Source of the DNA: Candidatus Thiovulum imperiosus | GTDB lineage: Bacteria; Campylobacterota; Campylobacteria; Campylobacterales; Thiovulaceae | Direction: 5' to 3' | Length of the DNA: 43,772 nt | Assembly: GCA_024281175.1 (NCBI GenBank) | Contig: JAMJTW010000009.1 | Span: 59,037 to 102,808 of the forward strand | Part shown: in pieces, positions 7,275-14,340 of the stretch | How positions within the stretch are numbered: position 1 is the first letter of the stretch | Layout: each line of letters opens with the position of its first letter | Position numbers and translations under genes: made by a program | Notes under the pieces: model-generated | Databases searched by the model: none | Told to the model about the DNA's origin: nothing | What the model saw: only the letters and a program-made list of their open reading frames with translations

Positions 7275-8572
7275 TGAATACTCCAGCTTTCTGACCATTT
7301 TGAATTTGATAATGGGTGAAAAGCACCTTTATACTCTATGGAGTAATCATCAAACCAGCTATCTATTTTACTCGGTTCTGATAGTTCTGACTCTTCAGAA
7401 ATCTCTATTTTCTCTTGGAGAACATCTCTTTCAGAAACACCTTCAGCCCAGCTTGTTCCACCACCACATTTTCCAAAAGTAGTTCCAACTAATTTATAAT
7501 TTTCTATATTATCAACTCCATCTTTACTTATAATACAAACTCCATCTCGAACTCCTAAAATTTCAGAATTCAAGAGATGGATATAACTTCTGCTATCCAT
7601 ATAAATACCATCTCCAGCATTTTGAGAAAGACTCTCAATACTCATATTTGAGATAACCATATTATAATCTCCACCTTCAATTTGAATTCCAGCCGAATTC
7701 TCTCCAAAAACGCTATTGGTTTGTAAAATGTAGATATTTTGCATCTTTCCTCCCCAATCTTGCAGAACAAGAGAGTCTCCACGATTTCCAATTAGAAGAA
7801 GGTGTCTAATATTTACATTGCCACTATTTAGAATAAGACCATCTCGACCAGAATTGTAAATTTCCAAATACTCTATTGCTGTGCCAAGACCAACAGAATA
7901 TAGTTCTAATCCGTTATTTCGTCCAGAACCTCCATATCTAATTTGAACATATTTCAAAGTTCCACTGGAGACCTCATCACCAAAAATTTGCAGACCACCC
8001 CAATCTCCACCATTTGGAGAATTTTCTAAAATATCCTTTTGAGAAGTAAAAATGATTGGATTCTCTTTATCTCCTAAAGCAAAAATCTTTGCTCCTTTCT
8101 GAAAAATCAATTTTGATGAGGTGTCTACTCCAAAAAGTGTAGTTCCCTTCTCTACTGTAATTGTAGAACCAGATGAGACATTCACTTCTCCAGATATTTT
8201 CCAAAAATACTTATTTTCTAAAGTTTTTGTGGTAATTACACCTTCTAAAACTTTCACCTCTTTCTCTCCTATATACTCTACTTCAAGTTCAACTGGAGAG
8301 ATATATACTGGAATTGTTTCATCAAATTCTGTGTTTGGAGTCATGTTTGGAAAAGGACTTACATAAGATGATGCATACTCTGTCATCGGTTTCTCATCTG
8401 AAAATTCTTCCGAAGTTTCACTACTCTCTTCTACTTCCGAAGTTTTACTACTCTCTTCCTCTTCCGAAGTATCATTACTCTCTTTTACTGAAGTTTTGTT
8501 ACTGGAACCTCCACTGCTACCTTCACTACAATTTGCTAAAAGTAGCACAACTCCAAAAATTATATATTTCAC
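7271..8572 (-). CDS. Lipoprotein with a right-handed beta-helix domain
   Basis: 433 residues. An N-terminal signal ending LLANC gives a lipid-modified Cys15, followed by a Ser/Gly patch and a low-complexity Ser/Glu/Thr linker (about residues 25-60) made of 9-residue repeats. The rest is a parallel beta-helix: ISGEVNVSSGSTITVEKGTTL, KLIFQKGAKIFALGDKENPIIFTS, GDWGGLQIFG, LKYVQIRYGGSG, then many short coils rich in Asn/Gly. This pattern is common in cell-surface lipoproteins with pectin-lyase folds. No catalytic residues are recognisable. Probably exposed at the outer membrane; ligand unknown. It is divergent from the small HTH gene and overlaps the methyltransferase by four bases. Confidence 0.85.
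   Translation of the reverse strand: MKYIIFGVVLLLANCSEGSSGGSSNKTSVKESNDTSEEEESSKTSEVEESSETSEEFSDEKPMTEYASSYVSPFPNMTPNTEFDETIPVYISPVELEVEYIGEKEVKVLEGVITTKTLENKYFWKISGEVNVSSGSTITVEKGTTLFGVDTSSKLIFQKGAKIFALGDKENPIIFTSQKDILENSPNGGDWGGLQIFGDEVSSGTLKYVQIRYGGSGRNNGLELYSVGLGTAIEYLEIYNSGRDGLILNSGNVNIRHLLLIGNRGDSLVLQDWGGKMQNIYILQTNSVFGENSAGIQIEGGDYNMVISNMSIESLSQNAGDGIYMDSRSYIHLLNSEILGVRDGVCIISKDGVDNIENYKLVGTTFGKCGGGTSWAEGVSERDVLQEKIEISEESELSEPSKIDSWFDDYSIEYKGAFHPLSNSKWSESWSIQ
8407..8496 (-). repeat. 27-bp degenerate tandem repeat in the lipoprotein linker
   Basis: CTTCCGAAGT recurs at 8407, 8434 and 8461, with a decayed fourth unit near 8488. Each 27-bp unit encodes nine residues of the Ser/Glu/Thr linker after the lipobox. 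The frame is kept. Confidence 0.75.
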
Positions 8573-8606
8573 TAATATTCCCTTTTCTCTGAATTATCGG
8601 TAATTG

Positions 8607-8624
8607 AAACTATGTTTATAGTTT
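8607..8624. promoter_or_regulatory. Inverted repeat between divergent lipoprotein and HTH genes
   Basis: AAACTAT (8607-8613), GTTT spacer, ATAGTTT (8618-8624): perfect 7-bp arms in the 117-bp divergent intergenic region. It could be an operator for the HTH protein encoded 66 bases downstream; no direct proof. Confidence 0.4.
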
Positions 8625-8689
8625 TAGTTTTAGTGAAATTTTAAATTTTTCTCTTCTAATCTGCTAAAATCAAAAGAAAAGAGGGAGAT

Positions 8690-8896
8690 TTGGAAGAGAA
8701 GTTTGATTTAAAATCAGAACTTAAAAGTATTGGAATGACTCAAAAAGAGTTTGCTGAATTTACAAATGTTAATCAAAATACAGTAAGTCGATGGATTAGA
8801 GAAGATTTGCCAATGCCAAAATGGGTAAAACTTTTAATAGAAAATTACAGAAAAGCAAAAGTTTTAGACGATATTCAAAGAATTTATAGACTTTAA
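8690..8896 (+). CDS. Small helix-turn-helix regulator (68 aa)
   Basis: TTG start at 8690 with GAGGGAG nine bases upstream. The sequence LKSIGMTQKEFAEFTNVNQ then NTVSRWIRE is a phage-type Cro/XRE helix-turn-helix, followed by a hydrophobic helix (WVKLLIENYRKA) probably for dimerisation. The protein at 38027-38233 has the same length and aligns along its whole core (FKKTLKK, KDFSNILEIS, IQKWKNIGIPKYVIEYLELLE). Both sit beside a KilA-N or BRO-N gene, so this is probably the repressor of that module. Codon usage is not visibly different from neighbours. Confidence 0.75.
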   Translation: MEEKFDLKSELKSIGMTQKEFAEFTNVNQNTVSRWIREDLPMPKWVKLLIENYRKAKVLDDIQRIYRL

Positions 8897-8917
8897 GTTT
8901 AAAAATATATATTTTAA
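8897..8917. promoter_or_regulatory. AT-rich palindrome, candidate operator shared with 38254-38275
   Basis: GTTTAAAAATATATATTTTA, continuing one more A, is a near-perfect palindrome immediately after the HTH stop and before the KilA-N gene. Read on the minus strand it aligns with 38254-38275 upstream of the second HTH gene: both begin TTAAAATATATA and end TTTAAAC, differing by about one indel and two bases. Low sequence complexity makes chance similarity possible. Confidence 0.35.
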
Positions 8918-8988
8918 GTATAGTTATAAAAGAATTGAGCCATCAGCTAAAAAGACTCAATTCAGAAATATCCCTTAAAGGAAATACT

Positions 8989-9741
8989 TTGAAAATTATA
9001 TCAAGAAACTACAATGGTATTGATGTTGTTTTTGACAATTCCAACTTTCTCTATTTAAATGCAACTCAAACAGCAAAAGAGTTTAACAAGTTACCCGCTG
9101 ATTGGCTAAGACTTAAAGACACAAAGGCTTATATTCAAGCTATTTCCCATTATGGGAATTCCCATAATGGCGATTTAGTGGTAGTTCGCAAGGGTGGAAA
9201 TGACCTATCTTTAACAGGAACTTGGATACATAAAAAGCTAATTATCAATTTTGCTCGTTGGCTTTCTCCAGAATTTGCTGTTTGGTGTGATGAGCAAATT
9301 GAGGATATTTTGCAAGGTTCTTTTCCTCTGGAAACTGAAACAGATAGAAATCTAAAAGGTCTTGAAACTTCTATTCGGATTTTAAATGTAAATGAAGCCT
9401 CAAAAATCTTAATGACAAAAACACTCTACAAAAAGATAGGGCTTGAGACATCTTATCTTCCAGACTATTCTGATGAGCAACACACCTATTCACTTTCTCA
9501 TCTTTTGAAAAAATTCCAAATAGGAATCTCGGCAAAAAAACTAAATCAGATTCTAATTTCAAATGAAATTTTGGAAATCAAAACTCGAAAATCTACAAGT
9601 GGAGAGAAGAGTTTCAAATCTCTAACTGAAAAAGGTTTAGAGTTTGGAAAGAATTTGATTTCACCTCACAATCAGCTGGAAACTCAACCTCACTATTTTG
9701 AAACAAAATTTAGGAACTTACTAGATTTGGTGAAACTCTAA
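8989..9741 (+). CDS. KilA-N domain protein, phage antirepressor type
   Basis: 250 residues from TTG 8989, preceded by TTAAAGGA. This start makes KIISRNYNGIDVVF align with the N-terminus of the BRO-N protein at 38419 (EIISKEFNGFNVRI); a TTG at 8935 is open but less likely. The KilA-N domain covers about residues 1-105: LYLNATQTAKEFNKLPADWL, AYIQAI, GTWIHKKLIINFARWLSPEFAVWCDEQIEDIL. A winged-helix-like C-terminal domain follows (YSLSHLLKKF, GISAKKLNQILI, SLTEKGLEFGKNL). KilA-N proteins bind DNA in phages and large viruses and are frequent cargo of mobile DNA. No integrase or phage structural gene is nearby, so this is an isolated accessory gene. Confidence 0.85.
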   Translation: MKIISRNYNGIDVVFDNSNFLYLNATQTAKEFNKLPADWLRLKDTKAYIQAISHYGNSHNGDLVVVRKGGNDLSLTGTWIHKKLIINFARWLSPEFAVWCDEQIEDILQGSFPLETETDRNLKGLETSIRILNVNEASKILMTKTLYKKIGLETSYLPDYSDEQHTYSLSHLLKKFQIGISAKKLNQILISNEILEIKTRKSTSGEKSFKSLTEKGLEFGKNLISPHNQLETQPHYFETKFRNLLDLVKL

Positions 9742-9753
9742 ATTTAGAGTTTC
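9732..9753 (+). terminator. Palindrome at the end of the KilA-N gene
   Basis: Perfect 11-bp arms GAAACTCTAAA (9732-9742) and TTTAGAGTTTC (9743-9753), containing the KilA-N stop. It probably separates the HTH/KilA-N unit from the ATPase gene; TAAAAT at 9757-9762 could be the -10 box of the latter. Confidence 0.55.
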
Positions 9754-9791
9754 TGTTAAAATAGTCTCAAAAAAGTTTAGGACTCAAATAT

Positions 9792-11108
9792 TTGAAATTA
9801 ATTATAAAAAAGTTTCCACCTATAACTCAATCTTTTGAGATAGACTTATCTAAAAAAGTCACTCTTTTTGTAGGTGTAAATAATAGTGGTAAAACTTACT
9901 TGTCTCAATTTATTTGGGGCATAAATAAATTCGGAAAAAAATTATTAGTAAGTCATAAACATAAAGCTATACAATTTATAAAAAATCAAGAGCTTCAGCC
10001 AATAACAGAAGAGATAGTTATAGATATTTCCAATAGATTTACAGAGTCTCTGAAAGAAAACAATATAGGTCAAACTCTGTTTAATAGGGACATGGATATA
10101 GATTTCCAAATTGAATTTAATTTAGAAAAAGTTAAAGAGTTTTATGAAAAAGAAATTAAAAAGATAGATATCAAAAAAGAGATAGAAAGAAGAGAGAAGG
10201 AGGAAAAAGGTTTATTGAAATCATTTATATCTATTGAAGAATTTATGAATTTTATAATCGAAATGAAAATCATTACAAATCAGATTTCAGAAGAACCTCT
10301 TTACATGCCATCAACTAGGCTCTTCTTTCCACAGTTTTATAAATATATTGTTAAAAAAGAGAAAGATTTGAAACATAGTCTCTTAAATAATTTAGACAAA
10401 TTAAATGAGAGAAATAGAGATTTCTTTCAATCTTCATATACAAAAGCAGTAGAGCATCTATTAGATAAACTTTATGACGAGTTGGAAGAAAATCAAAAAG
10501 AGAATAGTTTCTTGAATAAAATTGAAGAGTTAATAGAAGGTCAAATATTGGTTGATAAAGCTGAAGATATTGGAATGGCTGATATTTCATATCAACATCA
10601 ATCTGGCGAAAAACTTCCGATGTATTTGAGTTCTTCAATGGTTAATCAGTTAGCAACTATCTATCTCTATTTTAAATATTGGTTTAAAGAAGATAAAGAT
10701 AACTTCTTGCTTTTAGATGAACCTGAAATGAATTTACACCCATCAAAAAAAATCAAACTAATAGAACTTCTTTTGGATTACGCAAGTAGCAATAAACTTT
10801 TAATAGCTACACATAGTAATACTATGGCAAAAACTATAATAAATTATATTCATCTTTTTGATTTAAAAGAGAAGAAAGCTCCAGAAGAGTTGCAAGAGTT
10901 TGTTGAGAGTGAAAATTTAGACTTGAATTTAGATATAAATCTATCAAGTAATGAAATTGGTATCTACTATTTCACTGGAAATGCAATTGTTTCTTACAAA
11001 GATGATAATGAAACAAATATTCAATTTGGAACATTTACAGAGATTGAAGATTTTCAAAATAGACAAAAAGAGTATTTGATGGAAGAACTAGAAAGCTATG
11101 AAGAGTAA
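9792..11108 (+). CDS. OLD/AAA_21-like ATPase, first gene of a putative defence pair
   Basis: 438 residues, TTG start with AGGA upstream. It opens with an ABC/SMC-type nucleotide-binding fold: Walker A GVNNSGKT (28-35), an insertion of helical, Lys/Glu-rich sequence (about 110-270), a signature-like YLSSSMVNQLATIY (about 280), Walker B FLLLDEPEMNLHP (about 304-316) and the switch region LLIATHSNTM (about 336-345). DEPEMNLHP and ATHS are typical of OLD-like and RecF-like ATPases in anti-phage systems. Unlike OLD/GajA there is no TOPRIM nuclease domain; the C-terminal 90 residues are unassigned. The next gene overlaps by 11 bases and has a nuclease-like motif, so both probably work together. I cannot match the pair to a named system from sequence alone. 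Confidence 0.8.
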   Translation: MKLIIKKFPPITQSFEIDLSKKVTLFVGVNNSGKTYLSQFIWGINKFGKKLLVSHKHKAIQFIKNQELQPITEEIVIDISNRFTESLKENNIGQTLFNRDMDIDFQIEFNLEKVKEFYEKEIKKIDIKKEIERREKEEKGLLKSFISIEEFMNFIIEMKIITNQISEEPLYMPSTRLFFPQFYKYIVKKEKDLKHSLLNNLDKLNERNRDFFQSSYTKAVEHLLDKLYDELEENQKENSFLNKIEELIEGQILVDKAEDIGMADISYQHQSGEKLPMYLSSSMVNQLATIYLYFKYWFKEDKDNFLLLDEPEMNLHPSKKIKLIELLLDYASSNKLLIATHSNTMAKTIINYIHLFDLKEKKAPEELQEFVESENLDLNLDINLSSNEIGIYYFTGNAIVSYKDDNETNIQFGTFTEIEDFQNRQKEYLMEELESYEE

Positions 11109-11640
11109 TTTTTCCAAGAGCAAAGTTCTTAAATATTTAAAAGCAAAAGGTATTGTGGTTGAGGAAACAGATAAAATAGAGATTTCTGAACGCCAAAACA
11201 TATCTTCAAAGAACAATGGGACTCTTCAAAAATTGTATATTGAAAATTTAAATGAAACTTCAAAATATTTTAAATTAAATCCAGAAACTGGTACATTCTT
11301 ACAACCACATGGGAAAAAAGTAGAAAATATTATTATTGAATACACAAATAGAAATGAATTAAAAATTGTATTAGTTGAATTAAAGAGCAAAACTGTTATA
11401 AGAACTGACATTAAAGAGAAATTCCAAGAGTCTCTGAACTGGCTATATCTGTTACTAAGTTTGGAACATGAAAACTTAGATTTAAAAATCTTTGGAATAG
11501 TTGTAGCTCAAAAAAAATTGAATTGGAACTCTTCTGAAAATTTAAATATTTTGCTATCTACTAATGTTCGCTACAAATTGAAATCTTTTTACACTGTAAA
11601 TAGAAAAATGCAAATTAGTTGGAAAGATATTTTGAAATAA
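11098..11640 (+). CDS. Putative PD-(D/E)XK-type nuclease partner of the ATPase
   Basis: 180 residues; ATG 11098 overlaps the ATPase end by 11 bases, so translation is coupled. After a basic N-terminus (SKVLKYLKAKGIVVEETDKIEI) the core reads GTFLQPHGKKVENIIIEYTN, then KIVLVELKSKT, then KFQESLNWLYLLLS. An acidic residue before a strand, an E-x-K on the next strand and a following helix with Gln are the arrangement seen in PD-(D/E)XK nucleases. No membrane segment or signal peptide. I know no family name for it. The likely role is effector of the ATPase, with cleavage of nucleic acid inferred only from the motif. Confidence 0.65.
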   Translation: MKSNFSKSKVLKYLKAKGIVVEETDKIEISERQNISSKNNGTLQKLYIENLNETSKYFKLNPETGTFLQPHGKKVENIIIEYTNRNELKIVLVELKSKTVIRTDIKEKFQESLNWLYLLLSLEHENLDLKIFGIVVAQKKLNWNSSENLNILLSTNVRYKLKSFYTVNRKMQISWKDILK

Positions 11641-11681
11641 AAGAGTACTTTATCTTAAAAGCAGGAACATAGTAAATCTGT

Positions 11682-11687
11682 TATAAT
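11682..11687 (+). promoter_or_regulatory. Candidate -10 box of galU
   Basis: TATAAT, 29 bases before the galU ATG, within the 75-bp gap after the nuclease gene. There is no clear -35 box, as is common for Campylobacterota promoters. Confidence 0.45.
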
Positions 11688-11715
11688 AAGTGTTATTTTA
11701 TAATCAAGGAAACCG

Positions 11716-12534
11716 ATGAAAATAAGAAAATCACTATTTCCTGCTGCTGGATATGGAACAAGATTTTTACCTGCTACAAAAAGCATTCCAAAAGAGATGT
11801 TACCTGTTTTAGATAAGCCTCTAATTCACTATGGAGTGGCTGAATGTATTGAAGCTGGACTTGATGAGGTGAATATCATTTTAGGTCGAGGAAAAGGTGC
11901 AATTGAAGACTACTTCGATAAGAACTATGAATTAGAAACTGAGATAGCACATAAGCCTAAAAAAGTGAAACTTCTTGAGTCTGTAAACTCTGTAATAGCT
12001 TCTGGAACTTTCACTTTTCGACGACAGGGTGCAATGCTTGGGCTTGGAGATGCAATTTTAAAAGCTCAAAGTATGATTGGAGATGAGCCTTTTGGAGTTG
12101 TTCTTGCTGATGATATTTGCGATACAGAGGGAGACTCTGTTATGAAACAGATGGTTGAAGTTTATGAAAAATACCAATGTTCAGTAGTGGCAATTATGGA
12201 AGTTCCAAAAGATAAAACAGAGAGTTATGGAGTGATTTCTGGAAGCGAAGAGGAGGAGGGAGTTTTTAAAGTTTCTGAAATGGTAGAGAAGCCAAAACCA
12301 GAAGAAGCTCCAACAAATCTAGCTATCATCGGAAGATATATCTTAACTCCTGATGTTTTTCCAATTTTAGAGCAAACAGAAGCTGGAGCAGGTGGAGAAG
12401 TTCAAATTACAGATGCTCTGAATGTTTTGGCGAAAGCTGGTAAAGTTGTAGCTTACAAATTTAAAGGAAAACGATTTGATTGCGGTTCTGTTGATGGATA
12501 TGTTGAGGCGATAAACCACTTCTATGGTAGATAG
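11716..12534 (+). CDS. galU: UTP--glucose-1-phosphate uridylyltransferase
   Basis: 272 residues. LFPAAGYGTRFLPATKSIPKEMLPV near the N-terminus is the nucleotide-binding signature; IEAGLDEVNIILGRGKGAIEDYFD, VVLADDIC, MVEKPKPEEAPTNLAIIGRYIL and GGEVQITDAL are all conserved in GalU. It makes UDP-glucose from UTP and glucose-1-phosphate in the cytoplasm, feeding LPS, capsule and glycan synthesis. AAGGA precedes the ATG. The following symporter gene starts within its last codons (11-base overlap), so they share an mRNA, although no functional link is obvious. Confidence 0.96.
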   Translation: MKIRKSLFPAAGYGTRFLPATKSIPKEMLPVLDKPLIHYGVAECIEAGLDEVNIILGRGKGAIEDYFDKNYELETEIAHKPKKVKLLESVNSVIASGTFTFRRQGAMLGLGDAILKAQSMIGDEPFGVVLADDICDTEGDSVMKQMVEVYEKYQCSVVAIMEVPKDKTESYGVISGSEEEEGVFKVSEMVEKPKPEEAPTNLAIIGRYILTPDVFPILEQTEAGAGGEVQITDALNVLAKAGKVVAYKFKGKRFDCGSVDGYVEAINHFYGR

Positions 12535-13864
12535 ATTTAGTAAAATTGGCTTTATTTTAGCCACAGTTGGTAGTGCTGTTGGACTTGGGAATATATGGAA
12601 ATTTCCATATATAACTGGAGAGTTTGGAGGTGGTGCTTTTGTTATAGTCTATCTCTTTACAATTCTCTTTGTTGGGATTTCAATTCTAATCGCCGAGATG
12701 TATCTTGGAAAGTTTGGAGGTAGTGATACTGTTAGCACTTTTGAGAAAGTTGGAAAAGAGAATGGAATTCCGTCCCTGAAATTTGCTGGATTTATGGGTT
12801 TCAATGGTCTAATAATTATGACATTCTACTCTGTTGTAATTGGTTGGATTTTCTACTATATCTGGTCTTCAATAAATGGTTTGCCAAGTTCAGTAGCTGA
12901 AGCCGAAAGTGAATTCACAGACCTCATCAGCTCTCAAATTGGAATTCAAATCTTCTTCCACACTTTTGCAACTCTAACAGTTCTTCATTTTGTAAATGGT
13001 GGAATTAAAAAGGGTATTGAGAAACTCAACAATATTCTAATTCCAACTCTGGTTCTTATCATGATTGCACTCCTTTTCTACTCTATGAGTTTTGATGCCT
13101 TTTCAAAATCTTTCCAATTTCTCTTTTATCCAGATTGGGACAAATTGACTTCTGAAGCGTTTGTTAGAGCTGTTGGACACTCGTTTTTCACACTCTCTCT
13201 TGGAATGGGTGCAATTCTGACTTACTCCGCTTCACTACCAAAAGAGGCAAGTATTACAAAGTCTGCACTTACAGTAAGTTTGTTAGATACGGCAATTGCA
13301 CTTGTTGCGGGGCTTATAATTTTCACTCTACTTTTCCAATATGGTGAAGAACCATCAAAAGGTCCGGGGCTTGTATTTATCTCAATGCCAGTTATCTTCT
13401 ACCAAATGGGTGAAATAGGTTCAGCACTCTCTATTCTCTTTCTTTCGGCTCTTGGAATGGCTGGACTAACTTCTGCGGTTTCACTTGTAGAACCTGCTGT
13501 TCTTTATGTGAAAAATAGATTTGGAGTTTCACGGTTTTGGGCAACAATTGGAATGGGAAGCATCTACTATCTTATAGGTATTTTTGCAATTCTCTCCTAC
13601 TCTACTGAATATGGTGAAATGTTCTCTATTGGTGGAATGGCTATATTCGACATTTTAGAAACCTCATCGGACAAATTTCTATTACCATTTTCTGGTATCG
13701 TGATAGCTCTTGCTGTTGGTTACGGTTTAGGTAAAAAGTTAGAACCTCTCAAAGAGGAGATGGGAAATACCTTTTTTCAAATTTGGCTCTTTACAATTCG
13801 AGTTATCTCACCTCTAGCAGTTCTATTTTTTATGCTAAATCTTTACGGTTTTATAGAGCTTTAA
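12524..13864 (+). CDS. Sodium-dependent symporter, SNF (neurotransmitter:sodium symporter) family
   Basis: 446 residues, inner-membrane protein with many hydrophobic segments. FSKIGFILATVGSAVGLGNIW then KFPYITGEFGGGAFVIVYL at the N-terminus is the unmistakable first transmembrane helix of the SNF/NSS family, including the unwound Na+/substrate site. Bacterial members (LeuT, TnaT, MhsT) take up amino acids driven by Na+. The length, short for twelve helices, fits the 11-helix bacterial type. Substrate cannot be told from sequence; tryptophan or other hydrophobic amino acids are plausible. ATG 12524 lies inside the end of galU. Confidence 0.92.
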   Translation: MVDRFSKIGFILATVGSAVGLGNIWKFPYITGEFGGGAFVIVYLFTILFVGISILIAEMYLGKFGGSDTVSTFEKVGKENGIPSLKFAGFMGFNGLIIMTFYSVVIGWIFYYIWSSINGLPSSVAEAESEFTDLISSQIGIQIFFHTFATLTVLHFVNGGIKKGIEKLNNILIPTLVLIMIALLFYSMSFDAFSKSFQFLFYPDWDKLTSEAFVRAVGHSFFTLSLGMGAILTYSASLPKEASITKSALTVSLLDTAIALVAGLIIFTLLFQYGEEPSKGPGLVFISMPVIFYQMGEIGSALSILFLSALGMAGLTSAVSLVEPAVLYVKNRFGVSRFWATIGMGSIYYLIGIFAILSYSTEYGEMFSIGGMAIFDILETSSDKFLLPFSGIVIALAVGYGLGKKLEPLKEEMGNTFFQIWLFTIRVISPLAVLFFMLNLYGFIEL

Positions 13865-13884
13865 ATTTCACGAGTCTAAATCTT

Positions 13885-14310
13885 ATGAATAGATATAGAC
13901 TCTTCTCCTATGGTGCCAATATGGATTTATCCACAATAGGAGAGAGATATTTAAAATATACCTCATATCAAGTTGCCACATTAGAAAATTACCAATTTCG
14001 ATACAACAAATTATCTTTAGATGAGAAACATAGTTACGCTAATGTTGTGGAAAGAAAAGGTTCTAAAGTAGAGGGTATTTTGTCTATTGTAAACAAATCA
14101 ACTTTAAAACTTTTAGACAAATATGAAGGTTTTCCTGAACACTATTGCAGAAAAGCTATTTATGTGAAAACATTAGATGAAAAGCTAGTAAAGGCTTTTG
14201 TTTATATAGCAAGTCAAAAACATACAGGAGTAGGAAGATTTCCTACTAGTGCTTATAGAGATAAAATTGCTAGAGGTAGAGCCTTAATTAGAAAGATGAA
14301 GCAAATTTAG
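13885..14310 (+). CDS. Gamma-glutamylcyclotransferase (GGCT/AIG2-like) protein
   Basis: 141 residues from ATG 13885; an earlier in-frame start would lie inside the symporter gene and is rejected. RLFSYGANMD contains the substrate-loop motif YGxN (9-12) and LLDKYEGFPEHYCRK the catalytic Glu81 of this fold. The mid-part YANVVERKGSKVEGILSIV and the C-terminal FVYIA also fit. Family members release 5-oxoproline from gamma-glutamyl amines or peptides; in bacteria the exact substrate is often unknown. The upstream Shine-Dalgarno is poor, so translation may depend on read-through from the symporter 20 bases upstream. Confidence 0.8.
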   Translation: MNRYRLFSYGANMDLSTIGERYLKYTSYQVATLENYQFRYNKLSLDEKHSYANVVERKGSKVEGILSIVNKSTLKLLDKYEGFPEHYCRKAIYVKTLDEKLVKAFVYIASQKHTGVGRFPTSAYRDKIARGRALIRKMKQI

Positions 14311-14340
14311 AATTTTGTAGAATTTCAAGAAAGAGAATTT

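Noticed and set aside
8690-11640. Prophage
   Set aside because: There is no integrase, terminase, capsid, tail or lysis gene, and no attachment-site duplication was seen.
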